From Pseudomonas coleopterorum (lineage in GTDB: Bacteria > Pseudomonadota > Gammaproteobacteria > Pseudomonadales > Pseudomonadaceae), in assembly GCF_900105555.1 (NCBI RefSeq), contig NZ_FNTZ01000001.1:3847501-3911500 (forward strand): a DNA stretch of 64,000 bases, given 5' to 3'. Position numbers and translations under genes: made by a program. This document shows, piece by piece, positions 39,738 to 48,660 of the stretch. The notes under the pieces were generated by a model. The model did no database searches, was not told the origin of the DNA, and saw only the letters and a program-made list of their open reading frames with translations. Each line of letters opens with the position of its first letter. The first letter of the stretch is position 1.

Positions 39738-40973
39738 TCACGGCGTCGACAGGGTGCGAATCATCGACAACGTCAGGTACAGCCGCGGCGCAATGCTGCT
39801 CAGCTCGATGTATTCGTCATCGGCGTGCAAGCCCGCGCCCACCACGCCCATGGTTTCCAGTACCGCAGGCTTGTCGCTGCCCGGCACGTAGGCATAGCCG
39901 GCGTCGGTGCCGAAGCGCATGGCGATCGGTTCGATGGACTTGTCGATCGCCGCGTAGGCCTTCTGCGCGACCCCGGCCAATTGCTCGGAGCCGCTGTTCT
40001 TGGCCAGGGGCGGCCGGCCTTTTTCCAGACGCAGGCTGACCTGGGTGTCGTCGATCAGCTGCTTGCGGATCAGGCGCTGGCCTTGGGCAAGCACGCGGTC
40101 GGTTTCCTCGATGTCCGAGTAGCGCATGTCGGCCTCGGCCGTCGCGATGGCGGGGATGATGTTGCGCTTCTCACCCGCCTTGGCCATGGTCCAGTTCACC
40201 GTGGTGCCCTTGTCGGGATCACCCAGGTCCTTGAGCTGGACCAACTGGTGGGCCAGTTCGGTGAGCGCATTGCGCCCGTCTTCGGGCGCGGAACCGGCGT
40301 GGGACGAGCGACCCTTGACCTCCAGGAACAGCCCGTTGATGCCGTTGGTGGCGGTGGTCACTGCGTCCTTGTTCGGTGGTTCGTAGGAAAAGACGTAGTC
40401 GTGTTGAGCGGCCAGTTCGGCGATGATTTTTTTCGAGCCGGCCGAGCCCATTTCCTCGTCCGGGTTGAACAGCACGGTGAGCGTGCCGTAGCCGTCGAAG
40501 CCCTGGGCCTTGAGCAGTTTCAGCGCGTGCAGGATCATCGCCACCCCGCCCTTGGCATCGGCCACACCTGGGCCGTAGGCACGCTCCTGGTCGGTGCGGA
40601 ACGGGCGCTTGGCCGCAGTGCCGGGGCCGAACACGGTGTCGTAGTGGACCATGAGCAGGAAATTCTTGCTGCCGGTGCCCTTGAAGGTGCCGACGATGTT
40701 GTCGCCTACCGACGGCGTGGCCGGGGTGGTCTGGACCGTGGCGCCCAGTTCTTTGAGACGCTTGACCAGCAGTGCGCTGATCGTCGCCAGGCCTTTTTCC
40801 TGGCCGGTACCGGTGTCGACCGAAACCAGCTCCTTGACCGTTTCCAGGTAGCTGGGTTGTTCGGCCTGGGCTTGTTTGTAGAGGTCGGCGGCGGGCAGCT
40901 CGGCGGCGTGGGTCGACAGGGAGAACAGGCAGGCTGCAGCGATTGCGGTGATGCGTGAGGGTCGAACAGGCAT
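39738..40973 (-). CDS. Exported M20 metallopeptidase, glutamate carboxypeptidase (CPG2) type
   Basis: 411-residue zinc peptidase with a signal peptide (MPVRPSRITAIAAACLFSLSTHA/AE), so periplasmic. M20 motifs: MVHYDTVFG (zinc His and Asp), GVADAKGG (bridging Asp), FNPDEEMGS (catalytic Glu and ligand), and AGLHADDEY near the end. Length and VKELVSVDTGTGQEKGL resemble Pseudomonas carboxypeptidase G2, which removes C-terminal glutamate from folates. The folate activity is inferred only from family. Start at 40973; upstream codons lack a signal sequence. Confidence 0.88.
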   Translation of the reverse strand: MPVRPSRITAIAAACLFSLSTHAAELPAADLYKQAQAEQPSYLETVKELVSVDTGTGQEKGLATISALLVKRLKELGATVQTTPATPSVGDNIVGTFKGTGSKNFLLMVHYDTVFGPGTAAKRPFRTDQERAYGPGVADAKGGVAMILHALKLLKAQGFDGYGTLTVLFNPDEEMGSAGSKKIIAELAAQHDYVFSYEPPNKDAVTTATNGINGLFLEVKGRSSHAGSAPEDGRNALTELAHQLVQLKDLGDPDKGTTVNWTMAKAGEKRNIIPAIATAEADMRYSDIEETDRVLAQGQRLIRKQLIDDTQVSLRLEKGRPPLAKNSGSEQLAGVAQKAYAAIDKSIEPIAMRFGTDAGYAYVPGSDKPAVLETMGVVGAGLHADDEYIELSSIAPRLYLTLSMIRTLSTP

Positions 40974-41016
40974 GGGTCGGAAGCCTCGGGCGGGTGCGGT
41001 TTTTGTAGGCAGGATT

Positions 41017-41048
41017 GGCCTCTTCGCGGGCAGAGACCCGCTCCCACA
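41017..41048. repeat. REP-like element, family C, single copy
   Basis: GGCCTCTTCGCGGGCAGAGA then CCCGCTCCCACAA; lies between radA and the M20 peptidase. Confidence 0.7.
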
Positions 41049-41124
41049 ATGGAACAGCGGGAGCGTCTGCGCCGATAGGGCAAGTCCTGACACCCAACAA
41101 CCTTAGCCTACTGCGGCGATCGTG

Positions 41125-42492
41125 CTACTCGAACAAGGCATCCAGCGCCTGTTCGAGGCGGGTCACGGCGATGATCTGCAGGCCCGGTGGGGCCTCCTTG
41201 GGGGCGTTGGCCTTGGGCACGATGGCGCGCTTGAAGCCGTGCTTGGCCGCTTCCTTGAGCCGCTCCTGACCACTGGGGACCGGGCGCACCTCGCCGGACA
41301 GACCCACTTCGCCGAACACCAGCAGGTCGTGGGGCAGCGGGCGGTTGCGCAGGCTGGACATGATCGCCGCAAGCAACGCCAGGTCGGAGGCGGTTTCCAG
41401 CACTTTCACCCCGCCCACCACGTTGAGGAACACGTCCTGGTCGTGGGTGGGAATGCCGCCGTGCCGATGCAGCACCGCCAGCAGCATGGCCAGACGGTTC
41501 TGGTCCAGGCCCAGGGTGACTCGCCGTGGGTTGGACAGGTGGCTGTCGTCGACCAGGGCCTGCACTTCCACCAGCATCGGCCGAGTGCCTTCCCACGTAG
41601 CCATGACCACACTGCCGGGGACTTCTTCCTGGGCTCGGGTCAGAAAGATCGCCGACGGGTTGGAGACTTCCTTGAGGCCCTTGTCGGTCATGCCGAACAC
41701 GCCCAGCTCGTTGACCGCGCCGAAGCGGTTCTTCACGGCGCGCAGCAAGCGCAGGCGGCCATCGGATTCACCTTCGAAATAGAGCACGGTGTCGACCATG
41801 TGCTCGAGTACGCGGGGGCCCGCCAGGGCGCCTTCCTTGGTCACGTGGCCGACCAGGAAGATGGCGGTGCCGCTCTGCTTGGCGTAGCGCACCAGCAGCG
41901 CTGCGCTTTCACGCACCTGGGACACGCCGCCGGGCGCGGACTGCAGGTTTTCGGTGAAGATGGTCTGGATCGAGTCGATCACCATGACCTTGGGCTGTTC
42001 GACCTTGGCGGTGGCGATGATGGTTTCGATGCAGGTCTCGGTCATCACCTTGAGCTTGTCCTGGGGCAACCCCAGGCGCCGCGCACGCATGGCGACCTGT
42101 TGCTGCGACTCTTCGCCGGTGACGTAAAGCGCAGGCATGCGCGTGGCGATGTTGCACAGGGTCTGCAGGAGGATGGTGGACTTGCCGATGCCCGGATCGC
42201 CGCCGATCAGCACCACCGAGCCATCGACCAGACCGCCGCCGAGCACGCGGTCCAGTTCGGCCGAGGCGGTCGAGAAGCGCGGGATCTCCTCGATGCTGAC
42301 TTCGGCCAGGGTCTTGAGCTGGGCCTGCTGCCCTGCCCAGCCGGTGCGGCCGCTGGGCGGTGCGGCGGCGCCGCTTTCGATGACCGTTTCCACCAGAGTG
42401 TTCCAGGCACCGCATTCGCCGCATTGGCCGGCCCATTTGGGGAACGTGGCACCGCACTCGGTGCAGCCGTACATGCGCTTTGCCTTGGCCAT
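41125..42492 (-). CDS. radA: DNA repair protein RadA (Sms)
   Basis: 455-residue DnaB-like helicase working in homologous recombination branch migration. N-terminal C4 zinc finger (CTECGATFPKWAGQCGEC), RecA-like core with Walker A GGDPGIGKST and the RadA-specific KNRFG motif, and a C-terminal Lon-like P-domain (FGEVGLSGEVRPV). Full length and typical. It runs leftward; the 211-base gap to mscL holds the divergent start regions. Confidence 0.97.
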   Translation of the reverse strand: MAKAKRMYGCTECGATFPKWAGQCGECGAWNTLVETVIESGAAAPPSGRTGWAGQQAQLKTLAEVSIEEIPRFSTASAELDRVLGGGLVDGSVVLIGGDPGIGKSTILLQTLCNIATRMPALYVTGEESQQQVAMRARRLGLPQDKLKVMTETCIETIIATAKVEQPKVMVIDSIQTIFTENLQSAPGGVSQVRESAALLVRYAKQSGTAIFLVGHVTKEGALAGPRVLEHMVDTVLYFEGESDGRLRLLRAVKNRFGAVNELGVFGMTDKGLKEVSNPSAIFLTRAQEEVPGSVVMATWEGTRPMLVEVQALVDDSHLSNPRRVTLGLDQNRLAMLLAVLHRHGGIPTHDQDVFLNVVGGVKVLETASDLALLAAIMSSLRNRPLPHDLLVFGEVGLSGEVRPVPSGQERLKEAAKHGFKRAIVPKANAPKEAPPGLQIIAVTRLEQALDALFE

Positions 42493-42703
42493 GAAAATTC
42501 CTGTTAGAAAAGTGCGTTCATGATAATCGAGCGCGCTGTATTAGTGGTTAAATCAAGCCCTTGCAGCATGGAAAAACGGCTAGTCTGTACTTTGACAAAA
42601 CTTCTCGGGCGCAGCTGTGTCCCTTGCAGCAGGCGTGGAAAATGAAGCAATACGCTGACTTGGACTGCGTTGACCAACCTCATCTGTAATAAGGAATAAC
42701 CTC

Positions 42704-43156
42704 ATGAGCGTGCTAAGTGAATTCAAGGCCTTTGCGGTCAAGGGCAATGTAGTCGACATGGCCGTTGGTATCATCATCGGTGCAGCCTTCGGCAAGATCG
42801 TTTCATCCTTCGTGGGCGATGTGATCATGCCGCCGCTCGGGCTGCTGATCGGTGGCGTGGATTTCAGCGACCTGGCCATCACGCTGCGTGCGGCGGTCGG
42901 TGATGCGCCGGCGGTGGTATTGGCCTATGGCAAGTTCATCCAGACAGTCGTCGATTTCATCATCGTGGCATTTGCCATCTTCATGGGCGTGAAGGCCATC
43001 AACCGCTTGCGTCATCAGGAAGAGAAGAAACCTGCGGCGCCTGCTGCACCTTCCAAGGAAGAAGTGCTGCTGAGCGAAATCCGTGACCTGCTCAAAGAGC
43101 AGAATGGCAAAGGCACCGTGGTCACGACTGCACCGACGCCTGGGCCGCAGATCTGA
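42704..43156 (+). CDS. mscL: Large-conductance mechanosensitive channel MscL
   Basis: 150-residue inner-membrane osmotic safety valve, homopentameric. TM1 with the pore-lining [20 protein letters not shown] (about 14-33), periplasmic loop, TM2 [16 protein letters not shown], and a charged C-terminal helix with SEIRDLL. The C-terminal region has an Ala-Pro stretch ([13 protein letters not shown]). Start ATG 42704 with AAGGAA upstream. Confidence 0.97.
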   Translation: MSVLSEFKAFAVKGNVVDMAVGIIIGAAFGKIVSSFVGDVIMPPLGLLIGGVDFSDLAITLRAAVGDAPAVVLAYGKFIQTVVDFIIVAFAIFMGVKAINRLRHQEEKKPAAPAAPSKEEVLLSEIRDLLKEQNGKGTVVTTAPTPGPQI

Positions 43157-43169
43157 TACCGCGTCAAGC

Positions 43170-43306
43170 TTTCGCGGCCGATGACTGCTCCTACAGAAGG
43201 GCCACATTCACTTTGTAGGAGCGGTCTGTGGCCGCGAAGGGGCAATGCGATTGAATCAGGTAGACCTGAGCTCGGCGAGGCCTTCGCGGCCACAGACCGC
43301 TCCTAC
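43170..43306. repeat. Three REP elements, family A
   Basis: A copy with ATGACTGCTCC at 43170-43195, and a perfect 26-base inverted pair (43215-43240 and 43281-43306) of the CTGTGG subtype, 40 bases apart. They fill the convergent gap between mscL and fpr. Confidence 0.85.
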
Positions 43307-43316
43307 GGGATGACTG

Positions 43317-44093
43317 TTACCAGTAGTTCTCGACGGCAACCTGGCCGGGGCGCCGGCTCAGGCTCAGGTTCATGTCACGGCCCTTGAGCAGTTGGCGGGT
43401 GTCGTCGATCATCTGGGGGTTGCCGCAGATCATCACCCGTGAATGCTCGGGCACCAGTTCCAACCCGGCAGCTTTTTCCAGCTCGCCATTCTGAATGAGA
43501 TCGGTGATACGGCCATGCAACGTGCCCGGCACCTGCTCCCGGGTCACGATCGGGATGAACTGCAGCTTGCCGGCAAACTCGGCTAGGTAGTCCCGCTGTT
43601 CCAGGCCAGCGATCAACTCTCGATACGCCAACTCCTGACCTTCCCGCGCGCTGTATACGAGCTTGATGTGCTCGAATTTTTCCCACACGGGAAAGTCCTG
43701 CAGGATCGACACGAAAGGGGCCACGCCGGTGCCGGTCGCCAGCATCCACAGGTCACGGCCGTCGACGAAGCGATCCAGGGTCAGATAACCCGTTGCCAGC
43801 TTTTCCACCAGCAGCTCGTCTCCCAGGCGCAACCGGCTCAGTTCACTGGTGAACTCGCCGCCCGGCACGACGATGGAGAAGAATTCGAGAAACTCGTCGA
43901 ACGGCGAGGACGCCATCGAATAGGCGCGCCACACCACGCTGCCATCGGCCTTGGTCACCCCCAGGCGGGCGAACTGGCCGGCGACGAAGCGGAAACCGGC
44001 GTCGCGGGTGGTGCGCAGGGTGAACAGGCTGGGGGTCAGCGGCTGGACCTCGAGGATGGTCTGGCGGGTGAATTTTTCTGCGCTGGCAGTCAT
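43317..44093 (-). CDS. fpr: Ferredoxin/flavodoxin-NADP+ reductase
   Basis: 258-residue FAD enzyme of the bacterial FNR family, moving electrons between NADPH and ferredoxin or flavodoxin; important in redox-stress defence in pseudomonads. FAD motif RAYSMASSP, NADP domain GTGVAPFVSIL, and the NADP 2'-phosphate region MICGNPQM. It ends AVENYW, the subclass I-type tail with a terminal aromatic residue. Monocistronic, convergent with mscL. Pseudomonads have more than one paralogue; I cannot say which number. Confidence 0.92.
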   Translation of the reverse strand: MTASAEKFTRQTILEVQPLTPSLFTLRTTRDAGFRFVAGQFARLGVTKADGSVVWRAYSMASSPFDEFLEFFSIVVPGGEFTSELSRLRLGDELLVEKLATGYLTLDRFVDGRDLWMLATGTGVAPFVSILQDFPVWEKFEHIKLVYSAREGQELAYRELIAGLEQRDYLAEFAGKLQFIPIVTREQVPGTLHGRITDLIQNGELEKAAGLELVPEHSRVMICGNPQMIDDTRQLLKGRDMNLSLSRRPGQVAVENYW

Positions 44094-44248
44094 GGGGCGC
44101 TCCGGGGCTCAAGTGCCGGTATTTTCCCGCAAACCGCTGCAGATAAACACCGTTGGTTTGTGTGGCCACCTGTGGGGCCGGGGGGGGACGGCGAGTCATC
44201 TGCTTGCCGAGGTCTTGCTGGGTGGGTCTGACGCTGCGCGGTGCGCCG

Positions 44249-44355
44249 TTCGCGGGCAGAGCCCGCTCCCACAGAGTCCATTCTCACAGAGTCCACTCCC
44301 ACAGAGTGCATTCTCACAGGGTGCATTCTCACAGAGTCCATTCTCACAGAGCCAG
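44249..44355. repeat. REP-like half followed by six 15-base tandem repeats
   Basis: A family C start (TTCGCGGGCAGAGCCCGC) at 44249 runs into six units of exactly 15 bases, 44266-44355, consensus YTCYCACAGAGTSCA. The first and third units begin CTCCC like the REP tail; the others begin TTCTC. It lies in the 366-base gap between fpr and rlmG, about 105 bases before rlmG; apart from this and a rlmG -10 I see nothing in the gap. Confidence 0.85.
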
Positions 44356-44422
44356 TTTCCACGAAACGCTTCCACAGTGGCGAAGGGTGGGCGTTCGGGG
44401 CGCGGTCGGGTGAGCGATCGGG

Positions 44423-44440
44423 TAGAATCGCGCCTTTATT
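44423..44440 (+). promoter_or_regulatory. Candidate -10 region of rlmG
   Basis: TAGAAT at 44423-44428, CGCG discriminator, CCTTTATT at the likely start point, about 20 bases before the ATG. A -35 is not evident. Confidence 0.4.
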
Positions 44441-44459
44441 GCCCTTCGTGCCTTCTGCC

Positions 44460-45584
44460 ATGCCTGTACTGACTTCGCCCTTCGCTGAGCTCGACCTGAT
44501 CCGCCAGCCCGATCAACCCAACGAGCCGTTGCAGGCGTTCGATGCGGCCGACGAGTACCTGCTGGCGCACATGGCCGAGCATCCCCTGCCCGCCCAGGCA
44601 CGCGTGCTGATTCTCAACGACAGCTTCGGCGCGCTGGCCATCAGCCTGCAAGGCTCGGTGCAGTTGGTCAGCAGTGGCGATTCATTCCTCGGCGCATTGG
44701 GGCTGGAGAAGAACCTGACCCGCAATGGCCTGCCATTCGACAGCATCGAATTCATCCCCGCGAGCGCGCCGGTGCAGGGTCCGTTCGACCGCGTGCTGGT
44801 GCGTGTACCCAAGACCCTGGCCCTGCTCGAAGAACAGCTGATCCGCCTGCACGGCCACCTGGCGCCCGGTGCCGAGGTGGTCGCTGCCGGCATGGTCAAG
44901 CACTTGCCCCACGCTGCAGGTGATCTGCTGGAGAAATACATCGGCACGATGCGACCGTCACTGGCGGTCAAGAAGGCTCGGCTGTTGATCGCCACTGACG
45001 AAGGCAAGCCCGCGCCGGTATCGCCCTACCCGACCCGCTATCAGCTGGACGACCCCAGGCTGACGCTGCTCAACCACGCCAACGTGTTCTGCCGCGAAGG
45101 GCTGGACATCGGCACCCGCGCGTTCCTCCCGCACCTGCCGCGCAACCTCGGCGCAGCGCGGGTCGCCGACCTGGGCTGTGGCAACGGTGTGCTGGCCATC
45201 GCCAGCGCCCTGGCCAATCCGCACGCTCACTACACGCTGGTAGACGAGTCGTTCATGGCCGTGCAATCGGCGCAGGAAAACTGGCAGGCGGCGCTGGGTG
45301 CGCGCCAGGTCGAGGTGCGCGCCGGTGATGGCCTTGCCGGCCAGGCGCCGCAGTCGCTGGACGTGGTGCTGTGCAATCCGCCGTTCCACCAGCAGCAGGT
45401 GGTGGGTGACTTCCTCGCGTGGCGCATGTTCCAGCAGGCGCGCGAGGCGCTGGTCACCGGCGGCGACCTGTACATCGTCGGCAACCGCCACCTGGGTTAT
45501 CACAGCAAGCTGGCCAGGCTGTTCCGTGGCGTCGAACAGGTGGCTGCCACGCCCAAGTTCGTCGTGCTGCGCGCGCGCAAGTGA
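44460..45584 (+). CDS. rlmG: 23S rRNA (guanine-1835 N2)-methyltransferase RlmG
   Basis: 374-residue SAM-dependent rRNA methyltransferase. Two-domain RsmC/RlmG fold: an N-terminal pseudo-methyltransferase domain and a catalytic C-terminal domain with DLGCGNGVLAI (SAM motif I, about 237-247) and the NPPFH catalytic motif (about 308-312) for exocyclic amine methylation. ATG at 44460; in-frame codons upstream run through the 15-base tandem repeats and are rejected. RsmC is the close alternative, but FCREGLDIGTRAFL fits RlmG. Confidence 0.88.
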   Translation: MPVLTSPFAELDLIRQPDQPNEPLQAFDAADEYLLAHMAEHPLPAQARVLILNDSFGALAISLQGSVQLVSSGDSFLGALGLEKNLTRNGLPFDSIEFIPASAPVQGPFDRVLVRVPKTLALLEEQLIRLHGHLAPGAEVVAAGMVKHLPHAAGDLLEKYIGTMRPSLAVKKARLLIATDEGKPAPVSPYPTRYQLDDPRLTLLNHANVFCREGLDIGTRAFLPHLPRNLGAARVADLGCGNGVLAIASALANPHAHYTLVDESFMAVQSAQENWQAALGARQVEVRAGDGLAGQAPQSLDVVLCNPPFHQQQVVGDFLAWRMFQQAREALVTGGDLYIVGNRHLGYHSKLARLFRGVEQVAATPKFVVLRARK

Positions 45585-45606
45585 GCGCAACGGTGCGTTT
45601 GAAGAG

Positions 45607-45633
45607 CAAAAAAAAGCCCTCGCAAGGAGGGCT
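45607..45633 (-). terminator. Terminator of the cioAB-DUF2474 operon
   Basis: On the minus strand AGCCCTC CTTGC GAGGGCT followed by eight T residues. It lies 37 bases after the DUF2474 stop and just past the convergent rlmG. Confidence 0.88.
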
Positions 45634-45669
45634 GTAAAAAAAGCACTGCCAGAGCAGCACTGATGGGAT

Positions 45670-45831
45670 TCAGTGGGATTTCATCCCGGCCGCCGTCATG
45701 AACAGGCGGATCAACATGGCAAACACGCCCAGCGCGACGACGCTGCCGGCATAGATCACCACCAGCCAGCCCAAGCGTTTCCACAAGGGCTTTTTCTCTT
45801 CGCTGTGCGTAACGATCGGTTTCTCGCTCAT
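45670..45831 (-). CDS. DUF2474 family small membrane protein of the cio operon
   Basis: 53 residues: a charged start (MSEKPIVTHSEEKKPLWKRL) and one membrane helix (WLVVIYAGSVVALGVFAMLI, about 22-41), then RLFMTAAGMKSH. The ATG at 45831 and stop at 45670 lie 52 bases after cioB, before the operon terminator. DUF2474 genes regularly follow cioAB/cydAB in pseudomonads, much as CydX follows CydB in E. coli, so it may be an accessory or stabilising subunit of the oxidase; that role is inferred. Confidence 0.85.
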   Translation of the reverse strand: MSEKPIVTHSEEKKPLWKRLGWLVVIYAGSVVALGVFAMLIRLFMTAAGMKSH

Positions 45832-45883
45832 GCTTCTACTCCTGCCCGACCCAGGCCTTGCAGCCTGGGCAACGGCGGTTGGA

Positions 45884-46891
45884 CTAGTGGTAGCCGTCTT
45901 CGTGGGTGACCTTGCCGCGGAACACGTAGTAGCTCCAGAAGGTGTACACCAGGATGATCGGGATGATGAACAGCGTGCCGACCAGGATGAAGCCCTGGCT
46001 CTGTGGCGGCGACGACGCGTCCCAGATCGAGATCGATGGTGGGATGATGTTCGGCCACAGGCTGATGCCCAGCCCGCTGTAACCCAGGAACACCAGCAGC
46101 AGGGTCAGCAGGAACGGCGTGTAGTGCGCGTTGCGCTTCACCGAGCGCAGCAACCCGACCACTGTGGCCAGTACCAGGATCGGAACCGGCAGGAAGTAGA
46201 ACAGGTTCGGCGTGCTGAACCAGCGCGTGGCGATGTCGCCATGGGCCAGGGGTGTCCAGATGCTGACGATACCGGTGACGATCAACAGCCCGTAGGTCAG
46301 TGGCGGTGCCAGCTTGTGCATGGCCTGCTGCAGGCTGCCTTCGGTTTTCATGATCAGCCAGGTGCAGCCGAGCAAGGCGTAGGCCACGATCAGCGCCAGG
46401 CCACAGAACAGGCTGAACGGCGTCAGCCAGTCCAGGCCGCCCCCGGCGTAGTTGCGGCCGACCACGGGAATGCCGTCGATGTACGCGCCCAGCGCCACGC
46501 CCTGGAAGAAGGTCGCTGTCAGCGAGCCGCCGATGAACGCCTTGTCCCACACGTGGCGCTTGGCTGCGGTCGCCTTGAAGCGGAACTCGAACGCCACGCC
46601 GCGGAAGATCAAACCCATCAGCATCAGAATCAGCGGCAGGTACAGGGCCGACAGCACCACCGAGTAGGCCAGCGGAAACGCGCCGAACAGCGCCGCACCG
46701 CCCAGTACCAGCCAGGTTTCGTTGCCGTCCCAGACCGGTGCCACGGTGTTCATCATGACGTCGCGGTCGCCTTCATCCTTCATGAAGGGAAACAGGATGC
46801 CGATGCCCAGGTCGAAGCCGTCCATGATCACGTACATCATGATGCCGAAGATGATGATCACGGCCCAGATGAATGGAAGATCGATACCCAT
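45884..46891 (-). CDS. cioB: Cyanide-insensitive (bd-type) quinol oxidase subunit II
   Basis: 335-residue inner-membrane subunit with eight to nine helices; partner of CioA in the bd-family ubiquinol oxidase that reduces O2. Motifs: YVIMDGFDLGIGIL, VAPVWDGNETWLVLGG, and GRKV-like C-terminus YYVFRGKVTHEDGYH. It starts two bases after the cioA stop. Confidence 0.94.
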   Translation of the reverse strand: MGIDLPFIWAVIIIFGIMMYVIMDGFDLGIGILFPFMKDEGDRDVMMNTVAPVWDGNETWLVLGGAALFGAFPLAYSVVLSALYLPLILMLMGLIFRGVAFEFRFKATAAKRHVWDKAFIGGSLTATFFQGVALGAYIDGIPVVGRNYAGGGLDWLTPFSLFCGLALIVAYALLGCTWLIMKTEGSLQQAMHKLAPPLTYGLLIVTGIVSIWTPLAHGDIATRWFSTPNLFYFLPVPILVLATVVGLLRSVKRNAHYTPFLLTLLLVFLGYSGLGISLWPNIIPPSISIWDASSPPQSQGFILVGTLFIIPIILVYTFWSYYVFRGKVTHEDGYH

Positions 46892-46893
46892 GC

Positions 46894-48330
46894 TTAGTGC
46901 CCCTTGCTCAAGGTGTCGGTTTGGCCTTCTTCCGTGCCTTCATGGGCAGCGGACAGAGGACGTGCAGGGGTGCGCTGGGTACCAGGACCGCCGGTGTTGA
47001 TTGTTTCTTCGTGTGCCTTGGGACCCTTGCGCACCAGGCGCATCATGTAGCCCAGGCCCACGCCGAACAGCGAGAAGTACACTACGACGAACATCACCAG
47101 GGTGATGCTCATCTGCGTGACGCTGTGGTTTGAGGAAGCATCGGCGGTGCGCATCAGGCCGTAGACCACCCACGGCTGACGGCCGATCTCGGTGGTGAAC
47201 CAGCCCGCCAGCAGGGCGATCAGGCCCGATGGCCCCATCCACAAGGTCAGGTAGAGGAATGGACGGCAGGTGAACAGCGCGTCTTTCTTGCGCAGCCACA
47301 CGCTCCACAGACCGACGAAGATCATCAGCATGCCCAGGCCGGCCATGACCCGGAACGACCAGAAGACGATGGTTGAGTTGGGTCGGTCTTCCTTGGGAAA
47401 GGATTTGAGCGCCGGCACCTGCTTGTCCAGGCTGTGGGTCAGGATCAGGCTGCCCAGATAGGGAATCTCGACCGCGAAGCGGGTTTTCTCCGCTTCCATG
47501 TCGGGCCAGCCGAAGAGGATCAGCGGGGTGGCTTCGTCACCCTTGTTTTCCCAGTGGCCTTCGATCGCGGCGATCTTGGCGGGCTGGTGCTCCAGGGTAT
47601 TCAGGCCGTGCATGTCGCCGACGAAGGCCTGCACCGGGGCGACGATCAACGCCATCCACATGGCCATGGAGAACATGCGGCGGATGGCCGGTGTGTTGCG
47701 CCCGCGCAGCAGATGCCAGGCGGCCGAGGCACCGACGAAGAACGCCGTGGCGACGAAGGCGGCGATGGACATGTGCGCCAGGCGGAACGGGAACGAGGGA
47801 TTGAAGACCACCGCGAACCAGTCGACCGGAATCACTCGACCGTCGATGATCTCGTGGCCCTGCGGGGTCTGCATCCAGCTGTTGGACGCCAGGATCCAGA
47901 ACGTCGAGATCAAGGTGCCGATCGCAACCATGACCGTCGAGAAGAAGTGCAGGCCGCGGCCCACGCGGTTCCAGCCGAACAGCATGACGCCCAGGAAGCC
48001 CGCTTCCAGGAAGAACGCAGTCAGTACTTCGTAGGTGAGCAACGGGCCGGTGACAGCACCGGCGAAGTCGGAGAACCGACTCCAGTTGGTACCGAACTGG
48101 TATGCCATGACCAGGCCGGAGACCACGCCCATGCCGAAGTTGACTGCGAATATCTTCGACCAGAAGTGATACAGGTCGCGGTAGGTGTCGTCACGGGTTT
48201 TCAGCCACATGCCTTCGAGCACGGCCAGGTAGCTGGCCAGACCGATGGTGATGGCAGGAAACAGAATGTGGAACGAGACCGTAAACGCAAACTGCATTCG
48301 GGCGAGATCGATTGCCTCTAAACCGAACAT
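46894..48330 (-). CDS. cioA: Cyanide-insensitive (bd-type) quinol oxidase subunit I
   Basis: 478-residue haem-bearing subunit. N-terminal LARMQFAFTVSFHILFPAITIG contains the high-spin haem ligand His; the Q-loop is short, as in CioA of P. aeruginosa rather than E. coli CydA; GWFTTEIGRQPWVVYGLMRT is the conserved quinol/haem region. ATG 48330 has GAGGAAGC six bases upstream; longer in-frame readings lack homology. It supports respiration at low oxygen or with cyanide present. A likely Anr site is 150 bases upstream. Confidence 0.94.
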   Translation of the reverse strand: MFGLEAIDLARMQFAFTVSFHILFPAITIGLASYLAVLEGMWLKTRDDTYRDLYHFWSKIFAVNFGMGVVSGLVMAYQFGTNWSRFSDFAGAVTGPLLTYEVLTAFFLEAGFLGVMLFGWNRVGRGLHFFSTVMVAIGTLISTFWILASNSWMQTPQGHEIIDGRVIPVDWFAVVFNPSFPFRLAHMSIAAFVATAFFVGASAAWHLLRGRNTPAIRRMFSMAMWMALIVAPVQAFVGDMHGLNTLEHQPAKIAAIEGHWENKGDEATPLILFGWPDMEAEKTRFAVEIPYLGSLILTHSLDKQVPALKSFPKEDRPNSTIVFWSFRVMAGLGMLMIFVGLWSVWLRKKDALFTCRPFLYLTLWMGPSGLIALLAGWFTTEIGRQPWVVYGLMRTADASSNHSVTQMSITLVMFVVVYFSLFGVGLGYMMRLVRKGPKAHEETINTGGPGTQRTPARPLSAAHEGTEEGQTDTLSKGH

Positions 48331-48480
48331 GGGGCTTCCTCTATCAGGTGAACCGGCGCGGGCGGGCGGCCCATGCCAGCGGCCCCTGCGAGGGAAGCGC
48401 GGTCTGATGACTTCGTTCTGCTTGGTTCCACGACGCAGGGATTGTGGCCGTTTGGCCGCCATGCCGCGCCGGACGAGGCG

Positions 48481-48494
48481 TTGACATGGATCAA
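48481..48494. promoter_or_regulatory. Anr/Fnr-type box upstream of cioAB
   Basis: TTGAC ATGG ATCAA matches the TTGAT-N4-ATCAA consensus with one difference. In P. aeruginosa Anr represses cioAB in low oxygen. The site lies in the 330-base gap between cioA and the aldehyde oxidoreductase genes; nothing else is evident in that gap. Confidence 0.6.
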
Positions 48495-48660
48495 GATACC
48501 GTCAAAGAGTAGTCCTGTTTGCGCGATTGGGCTGTGTGGTTTAGTGCCGCACGACCGGATGTCGCACCCGGTTTACTTTCGTCTGGTATGGGGTTTGCGC
48601 AGCTCATCTGTTACCCGAAAACACCGGCCGGTGCAGTGCGCACCGGCCGGAATCGAGCTT

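Noticed and set aside
44153..44413. Repeat protein with SHRVH pentapeptides
   Set aside because: It is a translation of the 15-base tandem repeat; no ribosome site, and the reading runs into rlmG in another frame.
45607..45633. Terminator for rlmG on the plus strand
   Set aside because: The hairpin is followed on the plus strand by GTAAAAAA, not T residues; the T-run is on the minus strand, so it serves the cio operon.
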